DNA of 45,573 nt from Pseudomonas sp. GM80 (GCF_000282515.1 NZ_AKJD01000254.1:1-45573), one strand, 5' to 3'. Shown: positions 31,035-39,972, numbered from the stretch's first letter. Program-made: numbers and translations. Notes: generated from the sequence alone by a model not told the origin.

Positions 31035-33344
31035 CTATTTGCGCAGCAGGCGCAAACCGTTGAACACCACCAACAGGCTCACGCCCATGTCGGCGAACAC
31101 CGCCATCCACATGGTGGCGAGCCCGGCGAAGGTTACCGCAAGAAAGATCGCTTTGATCACCAGCGCCAGCGCGATGTTCTGTTTCAGGATGCTGGCGGTG
31201 TTGCGCGACAGGCTGATGAACGCCGGGATCTTGCGCAGATCGTCGTCCATCAGGGCGACATCGGCGGTTTCGATCGCCGTGTCGGTACCGGCGGCGGCCA
31301 TGGCGAAACCGATCTCGGCGCGGGCCAGTGCGGGTGCATCGTTGATGCCGTCGCCGACCATGCCCACACGATGGCCCTGCTTGTACAGATCTTCAATGGC
31401 TTGCAGTTTGTCGGTTGGCAGCAAATCACCGCGAGCCTCGTCGATGCCGACCTGCGCGGCAATCGCTTGGGCGGTGTGGACGTTGTCGCCAGTGAGCATC
31501 AGGGTTTTCACCCCGAGTTCATGCAACTGACGGATCGCTTCGCGGCTGGTTTCCTTGACGGTATCGGCCACGGCGAACAGCGCCAGCGGGCCGGAACTGT
31601 CGAGCAGCAGCACCACGGATTTGCCCTGTTTCTCCAGCGCGAAGAGTTTTTCTTCCAGCGCTGGCGAGCACAGGCCGAGTTCTTCGACCAGACGATGGTT
31701 GCCCAAATGATAGGTCTGGCCGTTGATTTCGCCTTTGACGCCACGCCCGCCCAGCGCTTCGAAGTTATCCACAATCAGCGCGGCAAAGTTTTTATCCACA
31801 GCGGCGTTGGCGATGGCCAGCGACACCGGATGGTCGGAACGTCCGGCCAAGGCAGCGGCGATTGCCGGTGCCGTGGCATCGGCGGTCGCGTCGAGGGACA
31901 GGTAATCGGTCTGCACTGGTTTGCCGTGGGTGATCGTGCCGGTTTTATCCAGCGCCAGATAATCCAGTTTGAAACCGCCCTCCAGGTACACACCGCCCTT
32001 GACCAGAATGCCTTTGCGCGCCGCTGCCGCGAGGCCGCTGACGATGGTCACCGGGGTGGAAATCACCAGTGCACACGGGCACGCGACCACCAGCAACACC
32101 AGCGCGCGGTAGATCCAGTCGAACCACACAGCGCCCATGAACAGCGGCGGAATGATCGCCACGGCCAAGGCGAAGACGAACACCACGGGCGTGTAGATTT
32201 TCGAGAATTGATCGACGAAACGTTGAGTCGGTGCGCGCGCGCCTTGGGCCTGTTCGACGGCGTGGATGATTCGCGCCAGCGTCGAGTTGTTCGCCGCAGC
32301 GGTGACCGCGTATTCCAGCGAACCGGCCTGGTTGATGGTGCCAGCGAAGACTTTGTCGCCCACGGTTTTCTCGACCGGCAGGCTTTCCCCGGTGATCGGC
32401 GCCTGGTCGATGGTCGAGTTGCCGCTGAGCACTTCGCCGTCCAAAGCAATCCGCTCACCGGGTTTCACTCGCACACGGGCGCCGAGTTCGACGCTTTTCA
32501 CGTCCTGTTCGACCCACGAACCGTCAGCCTGCAACACCGTGGCTTGCTCTGGCGTCATCTGCATCAGGCCGCTGATCGCATTGCGCGCACGGTCCAGCGA
32601 GCGCGCTTCGATCAGCTCGGCGACGGTGAACAGGAACATCACCATCGCCGCTTCCGGCCACTGGCCGATGAGGATGGCACCTGTCACGGCGATGCTCATC
32701 AGCGCGTTGATGTTGAGGTTGCGGTTCTTCAGGGCGATCCAGCCCTTTTTATAAGTGGTCAGGCCACCGCTGAGGATCGACACCAGCGCAATGATCGCCA
32801 CCACCCAGGTGGGCGCGGCGTTGGTGAAATGAATGACTTCAGCGGCGAGCGCGCCGACGCCGGACAACGCCAACGGCCACCAGTGTTTTTTCACCGGCGC
32901 CGGGGCTGGCGAGTCGACGCCCGCCTCCAGCGGCTCGGCGTGCATGCCGAGGGATTTGATCGCTTCGGTGATCGGCTCGGTACCCGGCAGATTGTGGGTC
33001 ACGCCGAGTACGCGGTTGATCAGGTTGAATTCCAGTTGCTGCACGCCGGCGAGTTTGCCGAGCTTGTTCTGGATCAGCGTCTGCTCGGTCGGGCAATCCA
33101 TCGCCTCGATGCGGAAACTGCTCAGCCGCGCATCGGCGGTGGTCTTTTCGCTCAGTTGCACCAACGCAGGCGCGGCGGCGTTCGACGAGCAGCAAGAATC
33201 TTCGTGCGCATGCACCGGGGCCGGCGCTGCGACTTTCGACCCGCAGCAAGAATCGCTGCCATGGGCATGCTTATGCACAGGCTGCAATTTATGACTGTGA
33301 TCGTGGCCGTCGCCGGGCTTGTGGGTGTGCTGGGAATCGCTCAT
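31035..33344 (-). CDS. cadA: Cd/Zn/Pb-exporting P1B-type ATPase
   Basis: The 769-residue efflux ATPase has a His/Cys-rich N-terminus with two similar modules (DSCCGSKVAAPAPVHAH and DSCCSSNAAAPA). A heavy-metal-associated domain carries the MDCPTE metal site (about residue 80). The transmembrane metal motif is CPC in VACPCALVISTP, the phosphorylation site is DKTGT, and the nucleotide/hinge end is MVGDGINDAPALA. CPC together with the divergent CadR supports export of Cd(II), Zn(II) or Pb(II). It is transcribed from the 19-bp-spacer promoter shared with cadR. Confidence 0.94.
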   Translation of the reverse strand: MSDSQHTHKPGDGHDHSHKLQPVHKHAHGSDSCCGSKVAAPAPVHAHEDSCCSSNAAAPALVQLSEKTTADARLSSFRIEAMDCPTEQTLIQNKLGKLAGVQQLEFNLINRVLGVTHNLPGTEPITEAIKSLGMHAEPLEAGVDSPAPAPVKKHWWPLALSGVGALAAEVIHFTNAAPTWVVAIIALVSILSGGLTTYKKGWIALKNRNLNINALMSIAVTGAILIGQWPEAAMVMFLFTVAELIEARSLDRARNAISGLMQMTPEQATVLQADGSWVEQDVKSVELGARVRVKPGERIALDGEVLSGNSTIDQAPITGESLPVEKTVGDKVFAGTINQAGSLEYAVTAAANNSTLARIIHAVEQAQGARAPTQRFVDQFSKIYTPVVFVFALAVAIIPPLFMGAVWFDWIYRALVLLVVACPCALVISTPVTIVSGLAAAARKGILVKGGVYLEGGFKLDYLALDKTGTITHGKPVQTDYLSLDATADATAPAIAAALAGRSDHPVSLAIANAAVDKNFAALIVDNFEALGGRGVKGEINGQTYHLGNHRLVEELGLCSPALEEKLFALEKQGKSVVLLLDSSGPLALFAVADTVKETSREAIRQLHELGVKTLMLTGDNVHTAQAIAAQVGIDEARGDLLPTDKLQAIEDLYKQGHRVGMVGDGINDAPALARAEIGFAMAAAGTDTAIETADVALMDDDLRKIPAFISLSRNTASILKQNIALALVIKAIFLAVTFAGLATMWMAVFADMGVSLLVVFNGLRLLRK

Positions 33345-33374
33345 TGGTCGCGTCCATGAAGGTGCCTGTTGCCA

Positions 33375-33405
33375 AGTAAAGACCCTGTAGCCACTATAGG
33401 GTCAA
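33375..33405 (-). promoter_or_regulatory. CadR operator and cadA promoter
   Basis: On the minus strand a -35 TTGACC (33400-33405) and a -10 TTTACT (33375-33380) are 19 bases apart. The spacer carries the palindrome GACCCT-N11-AGGGTC (33381-33403). An over-long spacer with a centred palindrome is the form of MerR-family activated promoters: metal-bound CadR untwists the DNA so that RNA polymerase can initiate. Confidence 0.85.
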
Positions 33406-33428
33406 GCACCCTTTTGGAGATTGCCGTC

Positions 33429-33878
33429 ATGAAGATCGGAGAACTGGCCAAGTTGACCGACTGCGCCGTGGAAACCATCCGCTACTACGAGCGCGAAAAC
33501 CTCCTGCCGGAACCGGCCCGCAGCGACGGCAACTACCGCGTCTACACCCAGGCGCACGCCGAACGCCTGACTTTCATCCGCAACTGCCGCACCCTCGACA
33601 TGACCCTCGAAGAAATCCGCAGCCTGCTGGCCATGCGTGACAGCCCGCAGGATCAGTGTGAAAGCGTGAATACGCTGATCGACGAGCACATTCAGCATGT
33701 GAAGGCGCGGATTGATGGGTTGTTGGCGTTGCAGACACAGTTGCTCGACCTGCGCCAACGCTGTGGCGAAGGGCCGGGGGCCGATCAATGCGGGATTTTG
33801 CAGCGCTTGGAGGTCAGCGGCGGAGTCGTCGCCACCGAAGTCGAACACTCCCACGTAGGCCGCAGCCACGGCCACTAA
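33429..33878 (+). CDS. cadR: MerR-family Cd/Pb-responsive regulator
   Basis: The ATG at 33429 gives 149 residues beginning MKIGELAKLTDCAVETIRYYERENLLP, the MerR DNA-binding start. Metal-binding cysteines expected for CadR/PbrR are visible: Cys77 region (QDQCESV) and RCGEGPGADQC. There is a His-rich tail (HSHVGRSHGH) as in pseudomonad CadR. It is divergent from cadA and should repress without metal and activate with Cd(II). Confidence 0.92.
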   Translation: MKIGELAKLTDCAVETIRYYERENLLPEPARSDGNYRVYTQAHAERLTFIRNCRTLDMTLEEIRSLLAMRDSPQDQCESVNTLIDEHIQHVKARIDGLLALQTQLLDLRQRCGEGPGADQCGILQRLEVSGGVVATEVEHSHVGRSHGH

Positions 33879-33896
33879 AGAACACCGCATAACGCT

Positions 33897-33995
33897 CGTT
33901 CCCATGCTCCGCGTGGGAATGCCGCCATGGACGCTCCGCGTCCAAAGTGACGCAGAGCGTCACGGGATTCATTCCCACGCAGAGCGTGGGAACGA
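33897..33995. repeat. REP-type palindrome, family E
   Basis: CGTTCCCATGCTCCGCGTGG and the complementary end (GCGTGGGAACG) enclose inner palindromes with GGACGCTCCGCGTCC and TGACGCAGAGCGTCA. It lies between the convergent cadR and thyA genes. Confidence 0.85.
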
Positions 33996-34004
33996 TCCTA
34001 CCGA

Positions 34005-34976
34005 CTAGACCGCCATTGGCGCGGTCATTGGTGCGTGGTGTTCGTAGCCTTCCAGCGAGAAATCGCTCGGCTCGACCAGCTCCAGCCATTCCGGCTGGTA
34101 CACGCCAGTCTTGGCAAACTCCGGTACACGATCGGAGATTTTCAGTTTTGGCATGGCGAACGGCTCGCGCTTGAGCTGTTCGTTGAGCATGTCCAGATGG
34201 TTCTCGTAGACGTGCGCATCACCGATGAAATAGGTGAACCAGCGCGGCGTGTAGCCGGTCAGGCGACCGATCAGGCTCAGCAGCGCGGCGCCTTCGGTGA
34301 GGTTGAACGGCGTGCCCAGACCCAGATCGTTGGAACGGATGTAGAGGGTCAGGGAGATTTCCTTGGTCTCGACATTCGGGTGGAACTGGTACAGCAGGTG
34401 GCATGGCGGCAGGGCCATTTCATCGAGCTGAGCGACGTTCCAGCCGTGGAACAGGATGCGGCGGCTGCCCGGATCCTTGATGATCGTGTCGACGCACTGG
34501 CGCACCTGGTCGATGGCTTTGTACAGCACCACGTAGGCCTGGCCGTCTTCTTCGCCTTGAGCGATCTGCTTGTAGCCGTTGCTCAAGGTTTGTTCGATGG
34601 CGGCGGTGTTGCTCAGCGGGATCTGCTTGTACGCCGGCCATTTGCGCCATTGCACGCCGTAGATTTCGCCGAGGTCGTCGTCGCCCTGACGGAACGGGTT
34701 GGCCAGCCACTGCGCGTTTTCGTTGGCGTTCTGATCCCAGACCTTGCAGCCCAGCGCACGGAATTCAGCGGCGTTGTTGACGCCACGGAGAAATCCGCAC
34801 ATCTCGCCGATGGCCGATTTGAAGGCCATTTTGCGCGTGGTGATCGCCGGAAAACCTTCCTGCAGATCGAAACGCAGCATCGCACCAGGGAAGCTGATGG
34901 TGTTGATGCCGGTGCGGTTGGCTTGCTTGGTGCCGTTCTGAATGACGTGCGAGACCAGTTCGAGATATTGCTTCAT
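34005..34976 (-). CDS. thyA: Thymidylate synthase (long form)
   Basis: The 323-residue enzyme makes dTMP from dUMP with methylene-tetrahydrofolate. The catalytic Cys is Cys192 in MALPPCHLLYQF. The arginines DPGSRRILFHGWN and the dUMP-binding end IGDAHVYENHLD are present. It is about 60 residues longer than E. coli ThyA (264). Most of the extra length is an insertion around residues 118-162 in the small domain, resembling the longer Lactobacillus-type enzymes. It is cotranscribed with lgt, 50 bases upstream. Confidence 0.95.
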   Translation of the reverse strand: MKQYLELVSHVIQNGTKQANRTGINTISFPGAMLRFDLQEGFPAITTRKMAFKSAIGEMCGFLRGVNNAAEFRALGCKVWDQNANENAQWLANPFRQGDDDLGEIYGVQWRKWPAYKQIPLSNTAAIEQTLSNGYKQIAQGEEDGQAYVVLYKAIDQVRQCVDTIIKDPGSRRILFHGWNVAQLDEMALPPCHLLYQFHPNVETKEISLTLYIRSNDLGLGTPFNLTEGAALLSLIGRLTGYTPRWFTYFIGDAHVYENHLDMLNEQLKREPFAMPKLKISDRVPEFAKTGVYQPEWLELVEPSDFSLEGYEHHAPMTAPMAV

Positions 34977-34997
34977 GAGTTACCTGTGTCCTTTGAG

Positions 34998-35018
34998 CCC
35001 CGGCGTCGCGCGCCGGGG
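34998..35018 (-). promoter_or_regulatory. GC hairpin between lgt and thyA
   Basis: CCCCGGCG and CGCCGGGG form a perfect 8-bp stem with a five-base loop in the 50-base gap of the lgt-thyA operon. No T-run follows in the direction of transcription. It may be an mRNA processing or stability element, or a weak attenuator. Confidence 0.55.
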
Positions 35019-35026
35019 TTCGTAGT

Positions 35027-35884
35027 TTAAGCCGTCGGCGCGAGCGGTGCTGCCGGTGCGCGACGATAGGCCAGCCAGATCAGGAACAGCCCGCCGATGA
35101 TCATCGGCACACAGAGCACTTGCCCCATGGTCAGCCAGTTCCAGGCCAAGTAGCCGAGTTGCGCATCCGGCACGCGAACAAATTCGACGATGAACCGGAA
35201 GATGCCGTAGAACAGCGCGAACATGCCGGAAACAGCCATGGTCGGACGCGGCTTGCGCGAGAAAATCCACAGGATCAGGAACAGCGCCACGCCTTCAAGC
35301 GCGAACTGATACAGCTGCGACGGGTGACGCGGCAGTTGCGCCGGATCGCTGAATGGCGGGAAGACCATCGCCCACGGCACGTCGGTGGCTTTGCCCCACA
35401 ATTCGGCGTTGATGAAGTTACCGATGCGCCCGGCGCCCAGACCGATCGGCACCATTGGCGCGACGAAGTCCATCAACTGGAAGAACGACTTGCCGTTGCG
35501 CTTGCCGAACCACAATGCAGCCAGCATCACGCCGATAAAGCCGCCGTGGAACGACATGCCGCCCTTCCACACCTCGAAAATCAGCGTCGGGTTGGCCAGG
35601 TAGGCGCTCAGATCGTAGAACAGCACATAGCCCAGACGTCCGCCGACGATCACGCCCATCGACAGCCAGAAGATCAGATCGGAGAGCTTCTCCTTGCTCC
35701 AGGTCGGGTCGAAACGGTTGAGCCGGCGCGACGCCAGCAGCCACGCACCGCCGATGCCGATCAGGTACATCAGGCCGTACCAATGGATATTCAGCGGACC
35801 GATGGACAGAAAACGGTTGAACACATGTATGTCCAGCGGACCGATGGATAACGCCACCGGGTCGATCTGCGGGTAAGGCAGCAT
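35027..35884 (-). CDS. lgt: Prolipoprotein diacylglyceryl transferase
   Basis: The 285-residue inner-membrane enzyme transfers diacylglycerol to the lipobox cysteine of prolipoproteins. The Lgt signature GRIGNFINAELWG and the N-terminal IHWYGLMYLIG are present, with about seven membrane segments. It is about 14 residues longer than usual. The N-terminus contains a repeated LSIGPL(D/N)IH (residues 12-20 and 26-34), as if 42 bases were duplicated before the first membrane segment. It is followed by thyA on the same strand. Confidence 0.95.
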   Translation of the reverse strand: MLPYPQIDPVALSIGPLDIHVFNRFLSIGPLNIHWYGLMYLIGIGGAWLLASRRLNRFDPTWSKEKLSDLIFWLSMGVIVGGRLGYVLFYDLSAYLANPTLIFEVWKGGMSFHGGFIGVMLAALWFGKRNGKSFFQLMDFVAPMVPIGLGAGRIGNFINAELWGKATDVPWAMVFPPFSDPAQLPRHPSQLYQFALEGVALFLILWIFSRKPRPTMAVSGMFALFYGIFRFIVEFVRVPDAQLGYLAWNWLTMGQVLCVPMIIGGLFLIWLAYRRAPAAPLAPTA

Positions 35885-35963
35885 TGCGACTCCTCGTTAG
35901 AGTTGAAACCAAAATTCCCGGGCGACGCTGCCACCTCAGGATTAAGCCAGGATTGCGACGCGG

Positions 35964-36746
35964 CTAAAGCAGGAAGCTCACACCCACGCTGAACAGCAAA
36001 GCGGCGAACAGCCTTTTCAGCAAGCGCGGCGACAATCTATGCGCCAGTCGCGCGCCGAGACGGGCGAAAACCATGCTGGTCAGGGCGATGCCCAACAACG
36101 CCGGCAAATAAACAAAACCGAGACTATGCGGCGGCAACAACGGATCGTGCCAGCCCAGAATCATGAAACTTAATGCACTGACCAAGGCAATCGGCAGACC
36201 GCAGGCCGATGACGTCGCCACCGCTTGCTGCATCGGCACACTGCGCCAGGTCAGGAACGGCACGGTCAGCGACCCGCCGCCAACGCCAAAAATCGCCGAG
36301 GCCCAACCAATCACACTGCCGGCCACGGTCAGACCCACTTTGCCCGGCACGGTTCGGCTGGCCTTGGGTTTGACGTCCAGCGCCAACTGCACCGAGATCA
36401 CCAAAGCGAACACGCCGATGATCTTTTGCAGGTGCGGCCCGGAAATCGCCTCGGCGGTCAGCGCGCCAAACCCGGCGCCCATGAGAATCCCCACGGTCAT
36501 CCACATGAAGATCGGCCAGCGCACCGCGCCGCGACGATGGTGTTCACGCACGGCATTGACCGAGGTGAAGATGATCGTCGCCAGCGACGTACCGACCGCC
36601 AGGTGGGTCAGGATAGACTGATCGAAGCCCTGCAAGGTGAAACTGAACACCAGCACCGGAACGATGATGATCCCACCACCGACACCGAACAGCCCGGCCA
36701 ACACGCCAGCACAGGCGCCGAGCGCCAGATAGAGCAGAAATTCCAT
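35964..36746 (-). CDS. TSUP (TauE/SafE) family permease
   Basis: The start at 36746 gives 260 residues (a longer open frame upstream is not protein-like). The protein has seven or eight hydrophobic segments with two repeats of the TSUP motif, LAGLFGVGGGIIIVPVLV near the start and ASAIFGVGGGSLTVPFL in the middle. These permeases export or import small sulfur or organic anions; the substrate is unknown. It lies just upstream of lgt on the same strand, with 79 bases between, as in PAO1 (PA0340/PA0341). Confidence 0.9.
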   Translation of the reverse strand: MEFLLYLALGACAGVLAGLFGVGGGIIIVPVLVFSFTLQGFDQSILTHLAVGTSLATIIFTSVNAVREHHRRGAVRWPIFMWMTVGILMGAGFGALTAEAISGPHLQKIIGVFALVISVQLALDVKPKASRTVPGKVGLTVAGSVIGWASAIFGVGGGSLTVPFLTWRSVPMQQAVATSSACGLPIALVSALSFMILGWHDPLLPPHSLGFVYLPALLGIALTSMVFARLGARLAHRLSPRLLKRLFAALLFSVGVSFLL

Positions 36747-36875
36747 GTCCTTCTCCCAGACGCATCCCAAAACCGGAGCGGCATGGTAACGGATGCGCGG
36801 CCTTCTGCTCCACTGGCGATGGATGCACGGGCGTCGGATGCGTAGAGTGGGCAAAAAACACACAAGGACCACCTT

Positions 36876-37622
36876 ATGTGCCTGATCGTTTTTGCCTGGC
36901 GCCCGGGCCATGCCCAGCCGCTGATCGTCGCGGCCAACCGTGACGAGTTCTACGCCCGGCCGAGTCTGCCGCTGGCGCAATGGCCCGAAGCGCCGCACGT
37001 GCATGCGGGGCGTGATCTTGAGGCTGGCGGGACGTGGCTAGGCATCGGCGCCAACGGCCGCTTTGCCGCGCTGACCAATATTCGCGACCCGCAGCAGCCG
37101 CCGGCGCGCAAATCGCGCGGCGAACTGGTGGCGCGGTTTCTGACCGGCGATCTGTCGATTGATGATTATTTGAGCGATGTGGTCGGGCGCGCCTCGGAAT
37201 ATGCCGGGTTTAACCTGCTGCTCGGCAATAGTCATGAGCTGTGGCATTTCAATGCACGGCTGTCAGAGCCGATCATGCTGGAGCCCGGTGTTTACGGGCT
37301 CTCCAATGCCGGGTTGGATACGCCGTGGCCGAAGTTGCTCAAGGCCAGGGCGGCGTTGGGTGCAGTGCTGGATGAACCGACACCTGCGCGGTTGCTGGGG
37401 TTGTTGAGCGATGCGCAGACTGCGCCGTCTGCCGAATTGCCGGATACCGGGGTCGGCATGGCGACGGAGACGTTGTTATCGAGTGTGTTTATTGCCAGCC
37501 AGAGTTACGGCACGCGGGCGAGTACGGCGCTGATCGTGCAGGCGGATGGGACGCGGCGGATGGTCGAGCGGAGTTTCGGGCCGTATGGCGGGCATTTGGG
37601 CGAGGTGGATATGAGAATCTAA
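36876..37622 (+). CDS. NRDE/TANGO2-family protein
   Basis: The 248-residue protein begins MCLIVFAW with Cys2 and carries the eponymous NRDE in AANRDEFYARP (about 21-31), then GGTWLGIGANGRFAALTN. These features define the NRDE (TANGO2-like) family, related to N-terminal nucleophile hydrolases, with Cys2 as the likely N-terminal residue after Met removal. Bacterial function is unknown; animal TANGO2 has been tied to haem or lipid handling. It is divergent from the TSUP permease. Confidence 0.9.
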   Translation: MCLIVFAWRPGHAQPLIVAANRDEFYARPSLPLAQWPEAPHVHAGRDLEAGGTWLGIGANGRFAALTNIRDPQQPPARKSRGELVARFLTGDLSIDDYLSDVVGRASEYAGFNLLLGNSHELWHFNARLSEPIMLEPGVYGLSNAGLDTPWPKLLKARAALGAVLDEPTPARLLGLLSDAQTAPSAELPDTGVGMATETLLSSVFIASQSYGTRASTALIVQADGTRRMVERSFGPYGGHLGEVDMRI

Positions 37623-37695
37623 AGATCGCAGCCTGCGGCAGCTCCTACAGGAATACACATTCCATGTAGGAGCTGCCGCAGGCTGCGATCTTTTA
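37621..37695. repeat. REP-type palindrome, family A
   Basis: AAAGATCGCAGCCTGCGGCA and its complement, with about 17 bases between, sit exactly between the stop codons of the convergent NRDE and ptsP genes and overlap both stops. It likely serves as the end of both transcripts. Confidence 0.88.
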
Positions 37696-39972
37696 AAGAG
37701 CCTTGATGACGGCCGGTGGATTGATCTTCGACAACCCAAGGTTCTTCAGCGCCAGTTGCAGCGAGCTGTGGATCACTTGCGGGTTATCGATGGTCATCAG
37801 TTCAGCCAGCAACTCCTTGGCCTTGCTCAGATTGACCTGACGCAACATCCACTTGACCTTCGGCAAGTTGGTGGCGTTCATCGACAAACTGTCGAACCCC
37901 ATCGCCATCAACAGCACCGCCGCCGCCGGATCACCGGCCATCTCGCCGCAGATACTTACCGGTTTGCCTTCGGCATGGGCGTCGCGCACCACGGTTTGCA
38001 AGGCTTGCAGCACGGCCGGGTGCAGGTAGTCGTAAAGGTCGGCCACACGCGGGTTGTTGCGGTCGACCGCCAGCAAATACTGGGTCAAGTCGTTGGAACC
38101 GACAGAAAGGAAGTCGACCATCCGCGCCAGTTCCTTGGTCTGGTACACCGCTGCAGGGATCTCGATCATCACGCCAATCGGCGGCATCGGCACGTCGGTG
38201 CCTTCGTCGCGCACTTCGCCCCAGGCCCGGTGAATCAGGTGCAGGGCCTCTTCGAGTTCGTGGGTGCCGGAGATCATCGGCAGCAGAATCCGCAGGTTGT
38301 TCAGGCCTTCGCTGGCCTTGAGCATCGCGCGGGTCTGCACCAGGAAGATTTCCGGGTGGTCGAGGGTGACGCGAATGCCGCGCCAGCCGAGGAACGGGTT
38401 GTCTTCCTTGATCGGGAAGTACGACAGCGACTTGTCACCGCCGATGTCGAGGCTGCGCATGGTCACCGGTTGCGGGTGAAATGCAGCGAGCTGCTCACGG
38501 TAGATCGCCAGTTGTTCCTTCTCGCTCGGGAAGCGCTGGTTGATCATGAACGGCACTTCGGTGCGGTACAGGCCGACACCTTCGGCGCCGCGCTTCTGCG
38601 CCCGCGCCACATCGGCGAGCAAACCGGTGTTGACCCACAGCGGCATGCGGTGGCCATCGAGGGTCACGCACGGCAGGTCGCGCAGGGTGTCGAGGCCCAG
38701 CGCCAGTTGTTTCTCTTCTTCGACGACTTCGGCGAACTGCTTGCGCAGCACTTCGCTCGGGTTGGTGTAAACCTCGCCGCGCGTGCCGTCGACGATCATT
38801 TCGATGCCGTCGACCTTGGCGTAGGGCAGGTCGACCAGACCCATCACCGTCGGAATGCCCATGGCGCGGGCAAGGATCGCGACGTGCGAGTTACCCGAAC
38901 CGAGTACCGAGACCAGACCGACCAGCGTGCCTTCCGGCACCTCGCCGAGCATCGCCGGCGTCAGTTCTTCACTGACCAGAATGGTTTTTTCCGGGTAGAC
39001 CAGGTTCTGCTGACGCTCTTCCTGCAAATAGGCGAGCAGACGGCGACCGAGGTCTTTGACGTCCGAGGCACGCTCCCGCAGGTAGGCGTCGTCCATCAGT
39101 TCGAAACGGTTGACGTGCTCCGTGACCACCTGACGAAGCGCGCCTTGGGCCCACTGGCCGGTCTTGATCACGGTGGTGATTTCGCTGCCCAGCGAGGCAT
39201 CGTCAAGCATCATCAGGTAGACGTCGAACAGCGCGCGCTCTTCCGGGCGCAACTGCGTCGCGAGTTTGGCGGACAACGCGCGCATGTCGGCGCGCACGCC
39301 TTCGATGGCGGTCTTGAACAGCGCCAGCTCAGCGTCGATGTCGGTGATGTTTTTATCCGGCACCACGTCGAGATCGGCGGGCGGCAACATGACCACCGCC
39401 GTACCGACCGCCGCACCCGGCGAACCCGGCACGCCGACAAACTTGGCTTCCTGAATGCCCTTGCCCTGACGGCCCAGGCCGCGGATCGAACCGGTGGCCT
39501 CGGCGTGGGCGATAACGCCGGCGAGCTGCGCGCTCATGGTCACGAGGAAGGCTTCTTCACCTTCGTCGAACTGGCGGCGTTCTTTTTGCTGGATGACCAA
39601 CACGCCGACGACGCGGCGGTGGTGAATGATCGGAGCACCGAGGAACGAGGCGTAACGCTCTTCACCGGTTTCGGCGAAGTAGCGATAGCGCGGGTGAACA
39701 GACGCGTTTTCGAGGTTCAGGGGTTCTTCACGCGTGCCGACCAGACCGACCAGACCTTCGTTGGGTGCCATGCTGACCTTGCCGATCGAGCGCTTGTTCA
39801 AGCCCTCGGTGGCCATCAGGACGAAGCGGTTGGTCTCGGGATCAAGCAGGTAGACCGAGCAGACCTGGCTGCCCATGGCCTCTTTGACGCGCAACACAAT
39901 AATCCCCAACGCCGCCTTGAGATCCTTGGCGGAGTTAACTTCCTGGACGATCTTGCGCAGCGTATTGAGCAT
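37693..39972 (-). CDS. ptsP: PTS(Ntr) enzyme I
   Basis: The 759-residue protein has an N-terminal GAF domain (about 1-160), then the enzyme I phosphohistidine domain with the active His in GSGNSHVAILARAMGIP (about 363). The PEP-binding TIM barrel follows (MRSLDIGGDKSL, GVMIEIPAA, and the end DFLSVGSNDLTQYLLAVDR). It starts the nitrogen-related phosphotransferase chain (PtsP to NPr to EIIA-Ntr) rather than sugar uptake. It lies 22 bases downstream of rppH, so the two are cotranscribed. Confidence 0.96.
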   Translation of the reverse strand: MLNTLRKIVQEVNSAKDLKAALGIIVLRVKEAMGSQVCSVYLLDPETNRFVLMATEGLNKRSIGKVSMAPNEGLVGLVGTREEPLNLENASVHPRYRYFAETGEERYASFLGAPIIHHRRVVGVLVIQQKERRQFDEGEEAFLVTMSAQLAGVIAHAEATGSIRGLGRQGKGIQEAKFVGVPGSPGAAVGTAVVMLPPADLDVVPDKNITDIDAELALFKTAIEGVRADMRALSAKLATQLRPEERALFDVYLMMLDDASLGSEITTVIKTGQWAQGALRQVVTEHVNRFELMDDAYLRERASDVKDLGRRLLAYLQEERQQNLVYPEKTILVSEELTPAMLGEVPEGTLVGLVSVLGSGNSHVAILARAMGIPTVMGLVDLPYAKVDGIEMIVDGTRGEVYTNPSEVLRKQFAEVVEEEKQLALGLDTLRDLPCVTLDGHRMPLWVNTGLLADVARAQKRGAEGVGLYRTEVPFMINQRFPSEKEQLAIYREQLAAFHPQPVTMRSLDIGGDKSLSYFPIKEDNPFLGWRGIRVTLDHPEIFLVQTRAMLKASEGLNNLRILLPMISGTHELEEALHLIHRAWGEVRDEGTDVPMPPIGVMIEIPAAVYQTKELARMVDFLSVGSNDLTQYLLAVDRNNPRVADLYDYLHPAVLQALQTVVRDAHAEGKPVSICGEMAGDPAAAVLLMAMGFDSLSMNATNLPKVKWMLRQVNLSKAKELLAELMTIDNPQVIHSSLQLALKNLGLSKINPPAVIKAL

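Noticed and set aside
31371..33359. A 662-codon plus-strand open frame opposite cadA
   Set aside because: It is the reverse complement of a well-supported P-type ATPase gene with low-complexity His/Gln-rich translation.
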